From assembly GCF_009208735.1 (NCBI RefSeq), contig NZ_WFLJ01000024.1, forward strand, positions 34,703 through 98,702: a DNA stretch of 64,000 nt. The letters run 5' to 3'. This DNA is from Janthinobacterium rivuli (lineage in GTDB: Bacteria; Pseudomonadota; Gammaproteobacteria; Burkholderiales; Burkholderiaceae_D). The notes under the pieces are model-generated. The model saw only the letters and a program-made list of their open reading frames with translations. It had not been told where the DNA came from and ran no database searches. Positions 45,688 to 54,900 of this stretch are shown here, piece after piece (the stretch's first letter is position 1; each line of letters opens with the position of its first letter). The position numbers were made by a program, and so were the translations under genes.

Positions 45688-46557
45688 TCAGCTGGTCAGG
45701 CCCAGCGTGAGGCGCGACAGGGGCGTGCCGTACAGCAGGGCGATCAGGCCTGCCGCCGCCAGGTAGGGACCGAACGGAATCGGCTTGTCGCGCCCCCGCT
45801 TGGCGAAGACGATCAGGCCGATGCCGACCACGGCGCCGACCAGCGACGACAATAATATGATCGTCGGCAGCATGGTCCAGCCCAGCCACGCACCGAGCGC
45901 CGCCAGCAATTTGAAGTCACCATAGCCCATTCCCTCCTTGCCTGTCGCCAGCTTGAAGGCCCAGTACACGGCCCACAAAGCCAGGTAGCCGGCGGCCGCG
46001 CCGATGACGGCCTCCTGCAGCGGCACGAAGGTGCCGTTGATGTTGACCAGCAAGCCCGCCCATAGCAGGGGGAAGGTGAGGTCGTCCGGCAGCATTTGCG
46101 TATCGGCATCGATGAAGGTCATGGCGATCAGCAGCCAGGCAAACACGAGCGTGGCCAGGCCCGTCCAGCCGCTGCCGAAGTGCCAGACCAGGAGGGCCGA
46201 CAGCGCGCCCGTCAGCAGCTCCACCAGCGGATAGCGCACGGAGATGGGCGCTTGGCAGGCGCTGCACTTGCCGCGCAACAGCAGATAGCTGATGAGCGGA
46301 ATGTTTTCCATCGCCGTGATGCGGTGGCCGCAAGCGGTGCAGTTCGAGTGCGGCAGCATCAGGTTGTAGCGGTCCGTGTGCGGCAAGGGCAAGCCGCTTT
46401 CTTCCGCCACGTAATTATCGGATTCGCGCTGCATCATTTTCGGCACGCGGTGGATCACCACGTTGAGGAAGCTGCCGACGATCAGGCCGAACAGGGCGGC
46501 GACGAGGGCGACGGGCAGATTGCCGGGTGCGGCGAACAGCAGGGTATCTTGCAGCAT
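45688..46557 (-). CDS. pilD: Type IV prepilin peptidase/N-methyltransferase PilD
   Basis: A 289-residue membrane aspartyl protease that cuts and methylates prepilins. The cytoplasmic zinc-type cysteine pairs are C73-x2-C76 and C98-x2-C101, and the catalytic aspartates lie in FIDADTQMLPDDLT and MGYGDFKLLAALG. About seven membrane segments. Start 46557 fits the family. It is between coaE and pilC. Confidence 0.95.
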   Translation of the reverse strand: MLQDTLLFAAPGNLPVALVAALFGLIVGSFLNVVIHRVPKMMQRESDNYVAEESGLPLPHTDRYNLMLPHSNCTACGHRITAMENIPLISYLLLRGKCSACQAPISVRYPLVELLTGALSALLVWHFGSGWTGLATLVFAWLLIAMTFIDADTQMLPDDLTFPLLWAGLLVNINGTFVPLQEAVIGAAAGYLALWAVYWAFKLATGKEGMGYGDFKLLAALGAWLGWTMLPTIILLSSLVGAVVGIGLIVFAKRGRDKPIPFGPYLAAAGLIALLYGTPLSRLTLGLTS

Positions 46558-46661
46558 GGTGGTTTGTCTGAGGTGAAGATGTTGCCGCGCAAACATTGCC
46601 TGGCACTGCCGCAGTGTAAAACATCCGCCGGCGCATGGGGGCGTTTTGCGCGACGGCATCA

Positions 46662-47858
46662 TCAAATCACGGTGCCCAACTTGAAAATCGGTAAATACAG
46701 GGCGATCACGAGCGAACCGACGAGCACGCCCAGCACCACCATCAGCGCCGGTTCCAGCAGCGTGGAAAGGGTGGCGACCGTAGTGTCGATGTCGGCCTCG
46801 ATGATATCGGCCGCGCGCGACAGCATGGCGTCGAGCGCGCCCGATTCCTCGCCGATCAGGGCCAGTTGCGTCAGCAGCGGGGGAAATACGCCGCTGTGCT
46901 CCATGGCCAGGGCCAGACTGCCGCCGGCGCGGATTTCACGCTCGATGCGCGCCGTCGCTTCCTGGTACAGCGCATGGCCGGAGGCGGCGCCCACCAGGCC
47001 GAGCGAGTCGAGCAGCGGCACGCCGGCGGCGAACATGGCGGCCAAGGTGCGCGTCCAGCGGGCGATCGCCGCCTTGCGCAACAGGGAGCCGAACACGGGC
47101 AGACGCAAGGTCCGCAGTTGCATGTTGCGTCGCCAGCCGGGCCAGCGGCGCCAGGCCAGGTACAGCAGCAGGCAAGCGAGCAAGAGCGCCGTCAGCAAGG
47201 CCAGCCAGTAATGGATAAGGAAGGCGGACACGCCCATGACGACCAGGGTGGGCAGCGGCAACGGCGCGCCGAAGCTGTCGAAGACCTGGCGAAAGGCGGG
47301 CACGACCACGCTCATGATGATGGCCGTGACGACGATGGCGACGAGCACGATGGCCAGTGGATACATCAGCGCGCCGCGTACCTTGCGCCGCAGGGCGATG
47401 GCTTTTTCCTGGTGCGTGGCCAGGCGTGCCAGCAAGTCTTGCACGATGCCGGCCTGTTCGCCTGCCGCCAGCAGGTTGCAATACAGCTCGTCAAACAGCA
47501 GCGGGAACTGGCGGAATGCCTGCTGCAGGCTGCTGCCCGCTTCGATATCATGGCGCAAGTCGCGCATCAGCTCAGTGATGGCGGGCTTGGCGTGGCCCTT
47601 GCCGGCGATATCGAAGGCGTGCAGCAGCGGCACGCCGGCCGCCATCATGGTCGACAGCTGGCGCGTAAACAGCGCGATATCCCTGCGCGTGATGGCCTTG
47701 CCCGGTGCGCTGCGCGCCGCCTGCACCCGGGTGGCCAGGATGCCCTGGCGTCTCAGCGCGGCCTTGGCGGCGCTGGCGTCGGCGGCGCGCAAGACGCCGT
47801 CGACCACCTTGCCATGGCGGTCCCTGCCCTTCCACGCAAAGCGCCGTTCGGCCGCCAT
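46662..47858 (-). CDS. pilC: Type IV pilus inner membrane platform protein PilC
   Basis: A 398-residue protein with two type II secretion F domains (FTRQLSTMMAAGVPLLHAFD, about residue 65 on, and WTRTLAAMFAAGVPLLDSLG, about residue 268 on) and three membrane segments ending in MVVLGVLVGSLVIALYLPIFKLG. It is the platform on which pilus ATPases work. AGGAGG lies five bases before the ATG at 47858. pilB, normally directly upstream, is absent and an MFS exporter gene is found instead. Confidence 0.94.
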   Translation of the reverse strand: MAAERRFAWKGRDRHGKVVDGVLRAADASAAKAALRRQGILATRVQAARSAPGKAITRRDIALFTRQLSTMMAAGVPLLHAFDIAGKGHAKPAITELMRDLRHDIEAGSSLQQAFRQFPLLFDELYCNLLAAGEQAGIVQDLLARLATHQEKAIALRRKVRGALMYPLAIVLVAIVVTAIIMSVVVPAFRQVFDSFGAPLPLPTLVVMGVSAFLIHYWLALLTALLLACLLLYLAWRRWPGWRRNMQLRTLRLPVFGSLLRKAAIARWTRTLAAMFAAGVPLLDSLGLVGAASGHALYQEATARIEREIRAGGSLALAMEHSGVFPPLLTQLALIGEESGALDAMLSRAADIIEADIDTTVATLSTLLEPALMVVLGVLVGSLVIALYLPIFKLGTVI

Positions 47859-47931
47859 GTGCACCTCCTGCCGTCACGGTAGCAGCGTCCGGCAAAAGCA
47901 CCAGCGACGCTGGCGGCAAGCTTGATGTGGC

Positions 47932-49404
47932 TCAGCCTTTCGTGGTTTGCACTTCCGTCTGTACAACGGCCTGGGCCTTCACGTCGGCCGCGTCTTCCTC
48001 GTCGCTGTCCGTGCCCTTGCTGATGCTTTCGCCATCGTCGCGGCGCAAGGTCCAGAAGGTCAGCGAGGACAGCACCGTCAGGGCGGCGAGGGTCAGGAAG
48101 GCGTGGTGCAGAGCCGTGCTGAGCATGGCGCGGTCCGACTGCGGCATGTCGCCCAGGTACCAGCCTGTGATCAGCGAACCGAAGGCGAGGCCAAAGCTCA
48201 TCGACAGTTGCTGCATCGAGCTGGCGATGGTGCTGGCCATGCTGGAGTCGGCCTTGTCGACGTCGGCATACGCGATGGTGTTCATGCTGGAAAATTGCAG
48301 CGAATTGAAAAAGCCCATGCACAGGCTGATGCCGACGATGACGTACAGCGGCGTGCCCACGCCCACCTGCGAAAACATGGCGATGGTGATGCCGATCAGC
48401 ACCGTGTTGACGATCAGCACCTGACGGTAGCCGAAGCGGGCCAGCACGCGCGCGGAAATGAATTTCATGCCCATGGCGGCCGCGGCCGACGGCATCATCA
48501 GCAAGCCCGACTGCCAGGCGGGCAAGCCCAGGCCCAGCTGGTACAGCAGCGGCAACAGGAAGGGCAGGCCGCCCACGCCCAGGCGGGTGACGAAGCCGCC
48601 CACCACGGAGACGCGGAAGGTGCGGATCTTGAACAGGGTCAGGCGCAGCAGCGGGTGCAGCACTTCGCTCGAATGCCAGGCATACGCGGCCAGCAGGCTG
48701 ATGGAGATGAGCAGCAGCACGGCGAACGAGGTGCCGTCGATGCGGTGTTCACCGAAGATTTCCAGCAGCCAGGACAGCAGCGCGATGCCCGTGCCGAACA
48801 GCACCAGGCCGATCAGGTCCAGCGGACGGGGCTTGTCGCCATAGTAATCGGGCATGTAGCGGTGCGCCAGGTACAGCGCCGCCAGGCCGACGGGCACGTT
48901 GACGAAGAAAATCTCGCGCCACGACAGCCAGTGCACGATCAGCCCGCCCACCGTGGGGCCCAGCAGGGGGCCGATCAGGGCGGGGATGATGACGAAATTC
49001 ATGGCCGCCAGCAATTGCGACTTGGGAAAGGTACGGATGATGGTGAGCCTGCCCACCGGCATCATCATGGCCGCGCCCACCCCTTGCAGCAGGCGCGCGG
49101 CCACCAGCATGGGCGCATTCACGGACAGGCCGCACAGGATGGAAGCGATGGTAAAGATGGCAACGGCGGCGGAAAACACGCGCCGCGTGCCGAAGCGGTC
49201 GGCCATCCAGCCGCTGATGGGAATGCACACGGCCAGGCTCAGGATATAACTGGTGACGACGGCCTTCAGGCTCAGCGGCGTCACGTTGAGGCTGGCGGCC
49301 ATGGCGGGAATGGCGGTGTTGACGATGGTGGAGTCGAGTTGCTCCATGAACAGGGCGGTGGCAACCACCCAGGGAAGGTAGCTTTTAATCGGGGAACTGG
49401 TCAT
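47932..49404 (-). CDS. DHA2-family multidrug MFS exporter
   Basis: A 490-residue, 14-segment MFS protein of the EmrB/QacA type. Visible are LPWVVATALFMEQLDSTIVN (first segment with the D/T motif), GWMADRFGTRRVF (motif A) and GVGAAMMMPVGRLTI (motif C area). It probably exports drugs or toxic metabolites using the proton gradient. The C-terminal 40 residues are acidic. It lies between pilC and an unknown lipoprotein gene, which diverges from it across a palindrome. Confidence 0.9.
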   Translation of the reverse strand: MTSSPIKSYLPWVVATALFMEQLDSTIVNTAIPAMAASLNVTPLSLKAVVTSYILSLAVCIPISGWMADRFGTRRVFSAAVAIFTIASILCGLSVNAPMLVAARLLQGVGAAMMMPVGRLTIIRTFPKSQLLAAMNFVIIPALIGPLLGPTVGGLIVHWLSWREIFFVNVPVGLAALYLAHRYMPDYYGDKPRPLDLIGLVLFGTGIALLSWLLEIFGEHRIDGTSFAVLLLISISLLAAYAWHSSEVLHPLLRLTLFKIRTFRVSVVGGFVTRLGVGGLPFLLPLLYQLGLGLPAWQSGLLMMPSAAAAMGMKFISARVLARFGYRQVLIVNTVLIGITIAMFSQVGVGTPLYVIVGISLCMGFFNSLQFSSMNTIAYADVDKADSSMASTIASSMQQLSMSFGLAFGSLITGWYLGDMPQSDRAMLSTALHHAFLTLAALTVLSSLTFWTLRRDDGESISKGTDSDEEDAADVKAQAVVQTEVQTTKG

Positions 49405-49516
49405 GGATGTGAGCCTGAGGAGGAGAAACGGAGCCGACAGTACGACGAATTGTCACATAAATGGCGCAGGCGTGCCGCCCGCGCCCCTCATTCTGGCAGC
49501 GTGCCGGGGGCTCAGT

Positions 49517-49538
49517 CCATGGAACATTTGTTCTATGG
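49517..49538. promoter_or_regulatory. 22-bp near-perfect inverted repeat, candidate operator
   Basis: CCATGGAACA and TGTTCTATGG, two bases apart, differ at one position from perfect symmetry. It lies between the divergent exporter and lipoprotein genes, where a TetR- or LysR-type regulator might act. No regulator gene is adjacent. Confidence 0.45.
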
Positions 49539-49611
49539 CAATAGATTGCGGGCAAGGCTAGCATGTGTTTTCTGACAGCTCCGGCCTCCTCTTTCCCGAA
49601 AGTCACACCAC

Positions 49612-50760
49612 ATGAAAAATGCACTTACCTTCCTTGTCCTGGGCGCGGTCCTGTCCGCATGCGGCGGCGGCAGCGATGGCGGCACGCGGGCAGCACCCGT
49701 CACGCCACCGGTCGTGGTCACGCCCGTCGCCGATCCCGTGACGGTCGCCTCGCAAGCGGTCGCGGCCCAGGCTGGCCTGGCCGTGATCGCCGGCGCCAAT
49801 GCGGACGAGACGGTATATGACGTGGCGGCCGATATCGGCGACACGTGGCGCATCACCTTCGATAGCGTCAAGAAAACCTATGCCATCCGCGTGTTGTCGA
49901 CGCAGTTCGGTTTGAGCGACCGCAGCGGCACGTTTACCGCGGCCACCACCGGCCATCTCACGACCTACACGGCAACGGATTTCAGCGTCACTGTCGATGC
50001 GCGCACGCGACTGTTGTCTGGCAATATCAAATTGGGCAGCATGGTCTCGACCGTCAGCGGCACCGGCTATGCAGTGGGCGACGTGGCCAGGCTGGCCGGC
50101 AGCTATATTTTCCTGGGCGCCATGCGCAACGCCTTGAACGGCGGCGACCGTTTCAATCCGAAAGGCAGTCTCAGGATCGCCGCCGACGGCGCGGCCCAGC
50201 TGTGCAATGGCGGCGTGTTCAATGCGCAAGGCGTGTGCTCCGCGGTATCGCCGCAGCTGGAAGCGGAAAACGCCAGCCTGACCCTGGTCAAGGATGCGAA
50301 AAACGGCTTGCTCGTCGCCCGCCAGGGCGGCCAGGACTTCGGCATCGTGCACGTGCATGCGGGGGACCGTGGGCTGGCGCTGTTCATCGACCGCTACAGC
50401 CGCAACCAGGAAAACGTCCTGCGCGTGGGCACCATCGTGGCCGCCAAACAGCAGAAGATCGGCACGGAAATCAATGGCAGCTATGCCTGTGCGGCGCAGG
50501 GTGACACGACGGGCAAGATCGACATCGCCGGCAATGTGGCGACCATCACAAATAACGGCACGGGCAAGGTGCACGCGGAAAACGTGACCTTGAACAAGCT
50601 GGGCCTGGGTGCGCAGGCCGTCGATTTCGATGGCATCGCCGTGTTCAAGGATCCGGCCGACGTGCCGGCCGATTATTCGATGTTCATGCCGCTGTCGTCG
50701 AGCATGGCGGTCGAGTTTTCGACCGACCGCTCCTTCCTGACGACGTGCCTGAAAAAGTAA
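49612..50760 (+). CDS. Lipoprotein of unknown function
   Basis: A 382-residue protein that I do not recognise. The signal peptide ends at VLSAC, so C17 is the lipidated residue, followed by a glycine-rich and proline-rich linker to about residue 40. The mature part is rich in beta-strand-like segments and short DG/NG turns; only two further cysteines are seen in the middle (QLCNGGVFNAQGVCSA) and two more lie in NGSYACAAQ and TTCLKK near the end. It ends four bases before the convergent cobQ stop. Likely a surface or periplasmic protein. Confidence 0.75.
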   Translation: MKNALTFLVLGAVLSACGGGSDGGTRAAPVTPPVVVTPVADPVTVASQAVAAQAGLAVIAGANADETVYDVAADIGDTWRITFDSVKKTYAIRVLSTQFGLSDRSGTFTAATTGHLTTYTATDFSVTVDARTRLLSGNIKLGSMVSTVSGTGYAVGDVARLAGSYIFLGAMRNALNGGDRFNPKGSLRIAADGAAQLCNGGVFNAQGVCSAVSPQLEAENASLTLVKDAKNGLLVARQGGQDFGIVHVHAGDRGLALFIDRYSRNQENVLRVGTIVAAKQQKIGTEINGSYACAAQGDTTGKIDIAGNVATITNNGTGKVHAENVTLNKLGLGAQAVDFDGIAVFKDPADVPADYSMFMPLSSSMAVEFSTDRSFLTTCLKK

Positions 50761-50763
50761 GGT

Positions 50764-52218
50764 CTAGCGCGGGAGCGCGTCGAGCGCGGCCAGCAGCGGA
50801 AGGGCCGCGTCGGCGATGCGCTCCAGGCTGGCCTCGCGCAGGGCCGCGGTGTCCACCGTGTGGCCGGAGTCCAGCCCCGCCCAGCGCAGCAGCGCCGAAC
50901 ACGCGGCGGGCGTGTCGAACATGCCGTGCAAATAGCTGCCGAGGATTTGTCCGTCGCCCGATACCGCCCCTTCCGGACGGCCGTCGATGACGAAGGCCGG
51001 TTGCGCCAGCGCCGCGCCATGCGAGACGCCCATGTGGATTTCATAGCCTGCCACGGGTGCATCGGCCGCACCGGCGAAGGCGCAGTGACCGTGCACCTGT
51101 TCCAGCCGCTTGTCGCTCGTCAGCTGCGTCACCATGTCGAGCAAGCCCAGTGCCGTTGATTCTCCCGCCGCGCCTTCCACGCCCAGCGGATCGCACACGC
51201 TTTGCCCCAGCATCTGGAAGCCGCCGCAAATGCCGAGCACCTTGCCGCCATAGCGCAGGTGTTTTTCCAGGTAGGCGGTCCAGCCCTGCTGCCGCAGCCA
51301 GGCCAGGTCGCCGCGCGTGTTCTTGCTGCCGGGCAGTATCACCAGGTCGGCCGGCGGAATCGGCTGCCCCTGCTGGATGAATTGCAGGTCGATGCCGGGG
51401 TGGGCGCGCAGCGCGTCGAGATCCGTGTGGTTGCTGATGCGCGGCAGTTGCGGCACCACCACCTTGAAGGCGCCGCGTTCGGCCTGCATCGCTTCGACGG
51501 CGTCTTCCGCGTCGAGGAACAGGCCTTGCAGGTAGGGCAGCACGGCCAGCACGGGCTTGCCCGTCTGCTGTTCCAGCCACTCGATGCCCGGTTGTAGCAG
51601 CGAGATGTCGCCGCGGAAGCGGTTGATGACGAAGCCGAGGATGCGCGCCCGTTCGCTGTCGGACAGGCAGGCCAGGGTACCGATGATGTGCGCGAAGACG
51701 CCGCCCCGGTCGATGTCGGCCACCAGGATCACGGGGCAGTCGACGGCTTCGGCAAAGCCCATGTTGGCGATGTCGCGCGCGCGCAGGTTGACTTCGGCGG
51801 GGCTGCCCGCGCCTTCGACGACGACGGCGTCGTACTGCCGGCGCAGTCGCGCGTAGGATTCGAGCACGGCGCCCATGGCGATGCTCTTGTATTGCTGGTA
51901 GTCGCGCGCATCCATCTCGGCGCGCACCTTGCCGTGGATGATCACTTGCGCGCCCGTGTTCGACGACGGTTTCAGCAGCACCGGATTCATGTCCGTGTGC
52001 GGCGCGATGCCGCAGGCCAGCGCCTGCAAGGCTTGCGCGCGGCCGATCTCGCCGCCGTCGCTCGTCACCGCGCTATTCAAGGCCATGTTTTGCGGCTTGA
52101 ACGGTGCCACCGTCACGCCACGGCGCTTCAACAATCGGCACAGGGCCGCGACGACGGTGCTCTTGCCAGCGTCGGATGTCGTGCCCTGCACCATCAGGGC
52201 GGGGAAGGGACTTTTCAT
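50764..52218 (-). CDS. cobQ: Cobyric acid synthase CobQ
   Basis: A 484-residue glutamine-dependent amidase that amidates four side chains of adenosylcobyrinic acid a,c-diamide. The N-terminal nucleotide-binding loop QGTTSDAGKS is at 11-20, and the class I glutamine amidotransferase cysteine is C331 in GICGGFQMLG. ILPGSKNTRGDLAWL is typical. It is the last gene of the B12 cluster, overlapping the preceding gene by four bases. Confidence 0.95.
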   Translation of the reverse strand: MKSPFPALMVQGTTSDAGKSTVVAALCRLLKRRGVTVAPFKPQNMALNSAVTSDGGEIGRAQALQALACGIAPHTDMNPVLLKPSSNTGAQVIIHGKVRAEMDARDYQQYKSIAMGAVLESYARLRRQYDAVVVEGAGSPAEVNLRARDIANMGFAEAVDCPVILVADIDRGGVFAHIIGTLACLSDSERARILGFVINRFRGDISLLQPGIEWLEQQTGKPVLAVLPYLQGLFLDAEDAVEAMQAERGAFKVVVPQLPRISNHTDLDALRAHPGIDLQFIQQGQPIPPADLVILPGSKNTRGDLAWLRQQGWTAYLEKHLRYGGKVLGICGGFQMLGQSVCDPLGVEGAAGESTALGLLDMVTQLTSDKRLEQVHGHCAFAGAADAPVAGYEIHMGVSHGAALAQPAFVIDGRPEGAVSGDGQILGSYLHGMFDTPAACSALLRWAGLDSGHTVDTAALREASLERIADAALPLLAALDALPR

Positions 52219-53021
52219 GCCTGCCGCTCCTGCCGCTCTTGCCACCGCGCGATGATGTCGCTGAGCTGGCGCAAGCCCTCCGTGATGGCGGCCGGACCGG
52301 GAGACAGAATGTCGGGCGACTTGATCTCGAACAGCATCTCATGGCGCACGGCGGGAATCGCATCCCAGCCTGGGCGCGCCATCAACTGCGCCGGCTGGAA
52401 CTTCTTGCCGCACCAGCTGGCGATGATGATGTCGGGCGCGCGCCGCACCACCTCCTGAGGATCGCCGATGATGCGCTCTTTCGCGCCAGGATGGGCGGAC
52501 AAGTCCGGGAAGGCGTCCGTGCCGCCGGCGATGTCGATCAGCTCGGCCACCCAGCCGATGCCGCTCATCAGGGGATCGTTCCACTCTTCAAAGTAGATCA
52601 CGGGCTTGCGCGTCCAGGCGGCGGCGCGGGCCCGGGCGGCGGCGATGTCCGCGCGCAGGCTGGCGATCAGCACTTTGCCCGCTTCCTCGCGCCGCACCAG
52701 CGCGGCCAGCACGCCGATCATGCGCAGGATGCCGTCCACCGTGCGCTGGTTGAACTGGTGTACTTCGATGCCGGCCTTGACCAGGTCGCGGCAGATATCG
52801 GCCTGCATGTCGCAAAAGCCGATCACGAGGTCGGGCCGAACTGCCAGGATGCGTGCCAGGTCAGCGGAGGAAAAACCGCTGATCTTGGTTTTTTCCTCGC
52901 GCGCGCGGGGCGGGCGCACGGTAAAGCCGGAGATGCCCGCGATGACGTCTTCGGCGCCCAGCGCATACAGCGTCTCCACGGCTTCCGTCGACAAACAGGC
53001 GATGCGCTGGTAGTGGCTCAT
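52215..53021 (-). CDS. Second BtuF-like cobalamin-binding protein without signal peptide
   Basis: A 268-residue protein of the periplasmic binding fold (IACLSTEAVETLYALGAEDVIAG, RPDLVIGFCDMQADICRDLVKAG, PVIYFEEWNDPLMSGIGWVAELIDIAGG). Unlike the neighbouring BtuF it has no signal peptide: the start MSHYQRIACLS leads straight into the fold. It may work in the cytoplasm as a corrinoid-binding or transfer protein, or be exported by another route. It overlaps btuF and cobQ by four bases each, so it is part of the same operon. Confidence 0.8.
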   Translation of the reverse strand: MSHYQRIACLSTEAVETLYALGAEDVIAGISGFTVRPPRAREEKTKISGFSSADLARILAVRPDLVIGFCDMQADICRDLVKAGIEVHQFNQRTVDGILRMIGVLAALVRREEAGKVLIASLRADIAAARARAAAWTRKPVIYFEEWNDPLMSGIGWVAELIDIAGGTDAFPDLSAHPGAKERIIGDPQEVVRRAPDIIIASWCGKKFQPAQLMARPGWDAIPAVRHEMLFEIKSPDILSPGPAAITEGLRQLSDIIARWQERQERQA

Positions 53022-53917
53022 GGCGCGGACTTGGCGCGGCGCTGGCGCGCCACTTCCAGCTGTTCGCACATGGCGGCCGTGCCTTCGATCATGCGCGGGC
53101 CGGCGCGGTTGAGCAGGTCGCCATTCAGGCGGAACAGATTATTCCGGCGCACGGCCGTCATCGACGGAAAGGCGCGCCACATGGCCAGGCCGCCTTCGCT
53201 GCGCGGGTCGCTTTTTTCGCTGGTGCCGAAGATGACTTCCGGGTCTTCCTGCAGCACGCCTTCCGGCGTGACGACGGGTGCCACCACCTTCATCGCGGCA
53301 AACACATTCTGGCCGCCGCACAGGCGCATGGAGTCGCTGATGATGCTCGCGCCGCTCAAAGTATATAAAGGTTTGTCCCATACCTGGTAAAACACGCGCA
53401 CGGGCGGACGCTGCGCGTACTGCGCCGTCAAGCTGGCCAGTTTGGCGCGCAGCTGGGCGGCGGCCGGTCTGGCGGTTTTTTCCGTTCCCATCAGCTGGCC
53501 CAGGCGCTCCATGCTGTCGGGGATGTCGGCCAGCTTGCGCGGCTCGCTGTGATAGATCGGCACCTTCAGCTGGCGCAGCATGGCGATCTGGCGCTCGGCG
53601 CTGCCATGCATCCACACGACGATCAGGTCCGGCTTCAGGGCGATGATGCGCTCCATGTCGTACTGGCGGTTGTCGCCCACTTGCGTGATCTTCTTTGCCG
53701 CTTCCGGGTAATCGCTATAGCTGACGACGCCGGCGATCTTCTCGCCGCCGCCGGCCGCGAACAGCAGCTCCGTCACATGCGGCGCCAGCGCCAGGATGCG
53801 CTGCGCCGGCTTTGCCAGGGTGACGGTATTGCCGTCGTCGTCGCGCACGGTGATGGCGGCATGCGCCTGCAACGAGATCAATCCGGCCAGCAGCAGTGCT
53901 GTTTTCAAGTGGTTCAT
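53018..53917 (-). CDS. btuF: Cobalamin ABC transporter substrate-binding protein BtuF
   Basis: A 299-residue periplasmic binding protein that hands vitamin B12 to the BtuCD transporter. A signal peptide (MNHLKTALLLAGLISLQAHA) is cut after residue 20. RILALAPHVTELLFAAGGGEKIAGVVSYSDYP and IALKPDLIVVWMHGS are typical of the family. GGAAG lies five bases before the ATG. It overlaps cobD and the signal-less paralogue. Confidence 0.9.
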   Translation of the reverse strand: MNHLKTALLLAGLISLQAHAAITVRDDDGNTVTLAKPAQRILALAPHVTELLFAAGGGEKIAGVVSYSDYPEAAKKITQVGDNRQYDMERIIALKPDLIVVWMHGSAERQIAMLRQLKVPIYHSEPRKLADIPDSMERLGQLMGTEKTARPAAAQLRAKLASLTAQYAQRPPVRVFYQVWDKPLYTLSGASIISDSMRLCGGQNVFAAMKVVAPVVTPEGVLQEDPEVIFGTSEKSDPRSEGGLAMWRAFPSMTAVRRNNLFRLNGDLLNRAGPRMIEGTAAMCEQLEVARQRRAKSAP

Positions 53918-54900
53918 ATGTGCTTCCATGTGGTGAGGGCCTGCTGCAGGCGCAGCCAGGCGTGTTCGTCGGGGGGCAGGCCCAGGCGGATGCCATGGGC
54001 CGCGTGGCGGAACAGGCGCACCCAGATACCCGCTTCCGCCATGTGGCGCCAGAACGCTTCGGCGCGTTCTTCCGGCCACCACTGGAACAGCGCCGTGCCG
54101 CCGCTGGCGATGCCGTGTGCGGCCAATAACTGGTGCAGGCGAACACCTTCGCCGCGCAGGCGCTCGCGCATCGTCTCTTGCCAGTGCGTATCGTTCAAGG
54201 CGGCCAGCGCCACGTGCTGCGCCGGGCCGCTGACGGTCCATGGGCCCAGCATGTCGGCCAGTTGCGACAGCAAGGCGGGATGGGCGGCGACAAAGCCCAG
54301 GCGCAATCCCGCCAGGCCGAAGAATTTGCCGATGGAGCGCAGCACGATGAGGCCTGGTCGATGCGTATGCGCACCCAGGCTGGCTTGCACTTCCGTGTCG
54401 CCAAACGCTTCATCGACCACCAGCCAGCCGCCGCGCGCGGACAGCTTGCCGGCCCATTCCAGCAATACCTCGGGCGCGATGCGCTCGCCGGTGGGGTTGT
54501 TCGGGTTGCAGACGACCAGCACGTCGCTGCTGCCCACTGCATCGGCCAGCCGCGCATACGGCACTTGGCGCAATTGGTGGCCGTGCTGGCCCCAGTGGTG
54601 CGCATGTTCCGCATACGACGGCGCGGCCACCACCACGCGCGATGGTGGCCGCAGGCGGGGCAGGGCCTGGATGGCGGCCTGCGTGCCGGCCACGGGCAGC
54701 ATGGCTGGCGCGTCATAATACGCGCAGGCGGCGGCCGCCAGCGCGGGATCGGCTTCCGGCAGCCGGTGCCAGGCGTTGGCGACGGGTGCTGGCGCCGCAT
54801 ACCAGTGCGGATTGATGCCCGTCGACAGGTCGATCCAGTCGGCGATGGGCCGGCCGTATTCGCGCGCGGCGTCGCGCAGGTTGCCGCCATGTTCAAGCAA
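53914..54900 (-). CDS. cobD: L-threonine-O-3-phosphate decarboxylase (CobD of Salmonella; CobC of Pseudomonas)
   Basis: A 328-residue pyridoxal-phosphate enzyme making the aminopropanol phosphate linker of B12. It begins with HGGNLRDAAREYG and has IDLSTGINPHWY, VCNPNNPTGERI and the PLP lysine in RSIGKFFGLAGLRLG. It overlaps cbiB by eight bases and btuF by four. Confidence 0.92.
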   Translation of the reverse strand: MLEHGGNLRDAAREYGRPIADWIDLSTGINPHWYAAPAPVANAWHRLPEADPALAAAACAYYDAPAMLPVAGTQAAIQALPRLRPPSRVVVAAPSYAEHAHHWGQHGHQLRQVPYARLADAVGSSDVLVVCNPNNPTGERIAPEVLLEWAGKLSARGGWLVVDEAFGDTEVQASLGAHTHRPGLIVLRSIGKFFGLAGLRLGFVAAHPALLSQLADMLGPWTVSGPAQHVALAALNDTHWQETMRERLRGEGVRLHQLLAAHGIASGGTALFQWWPEERAEAFWRHMAEAGIWVRLFRHAAHGIRLGLPPDEHAWLRLQQALTTWKHI

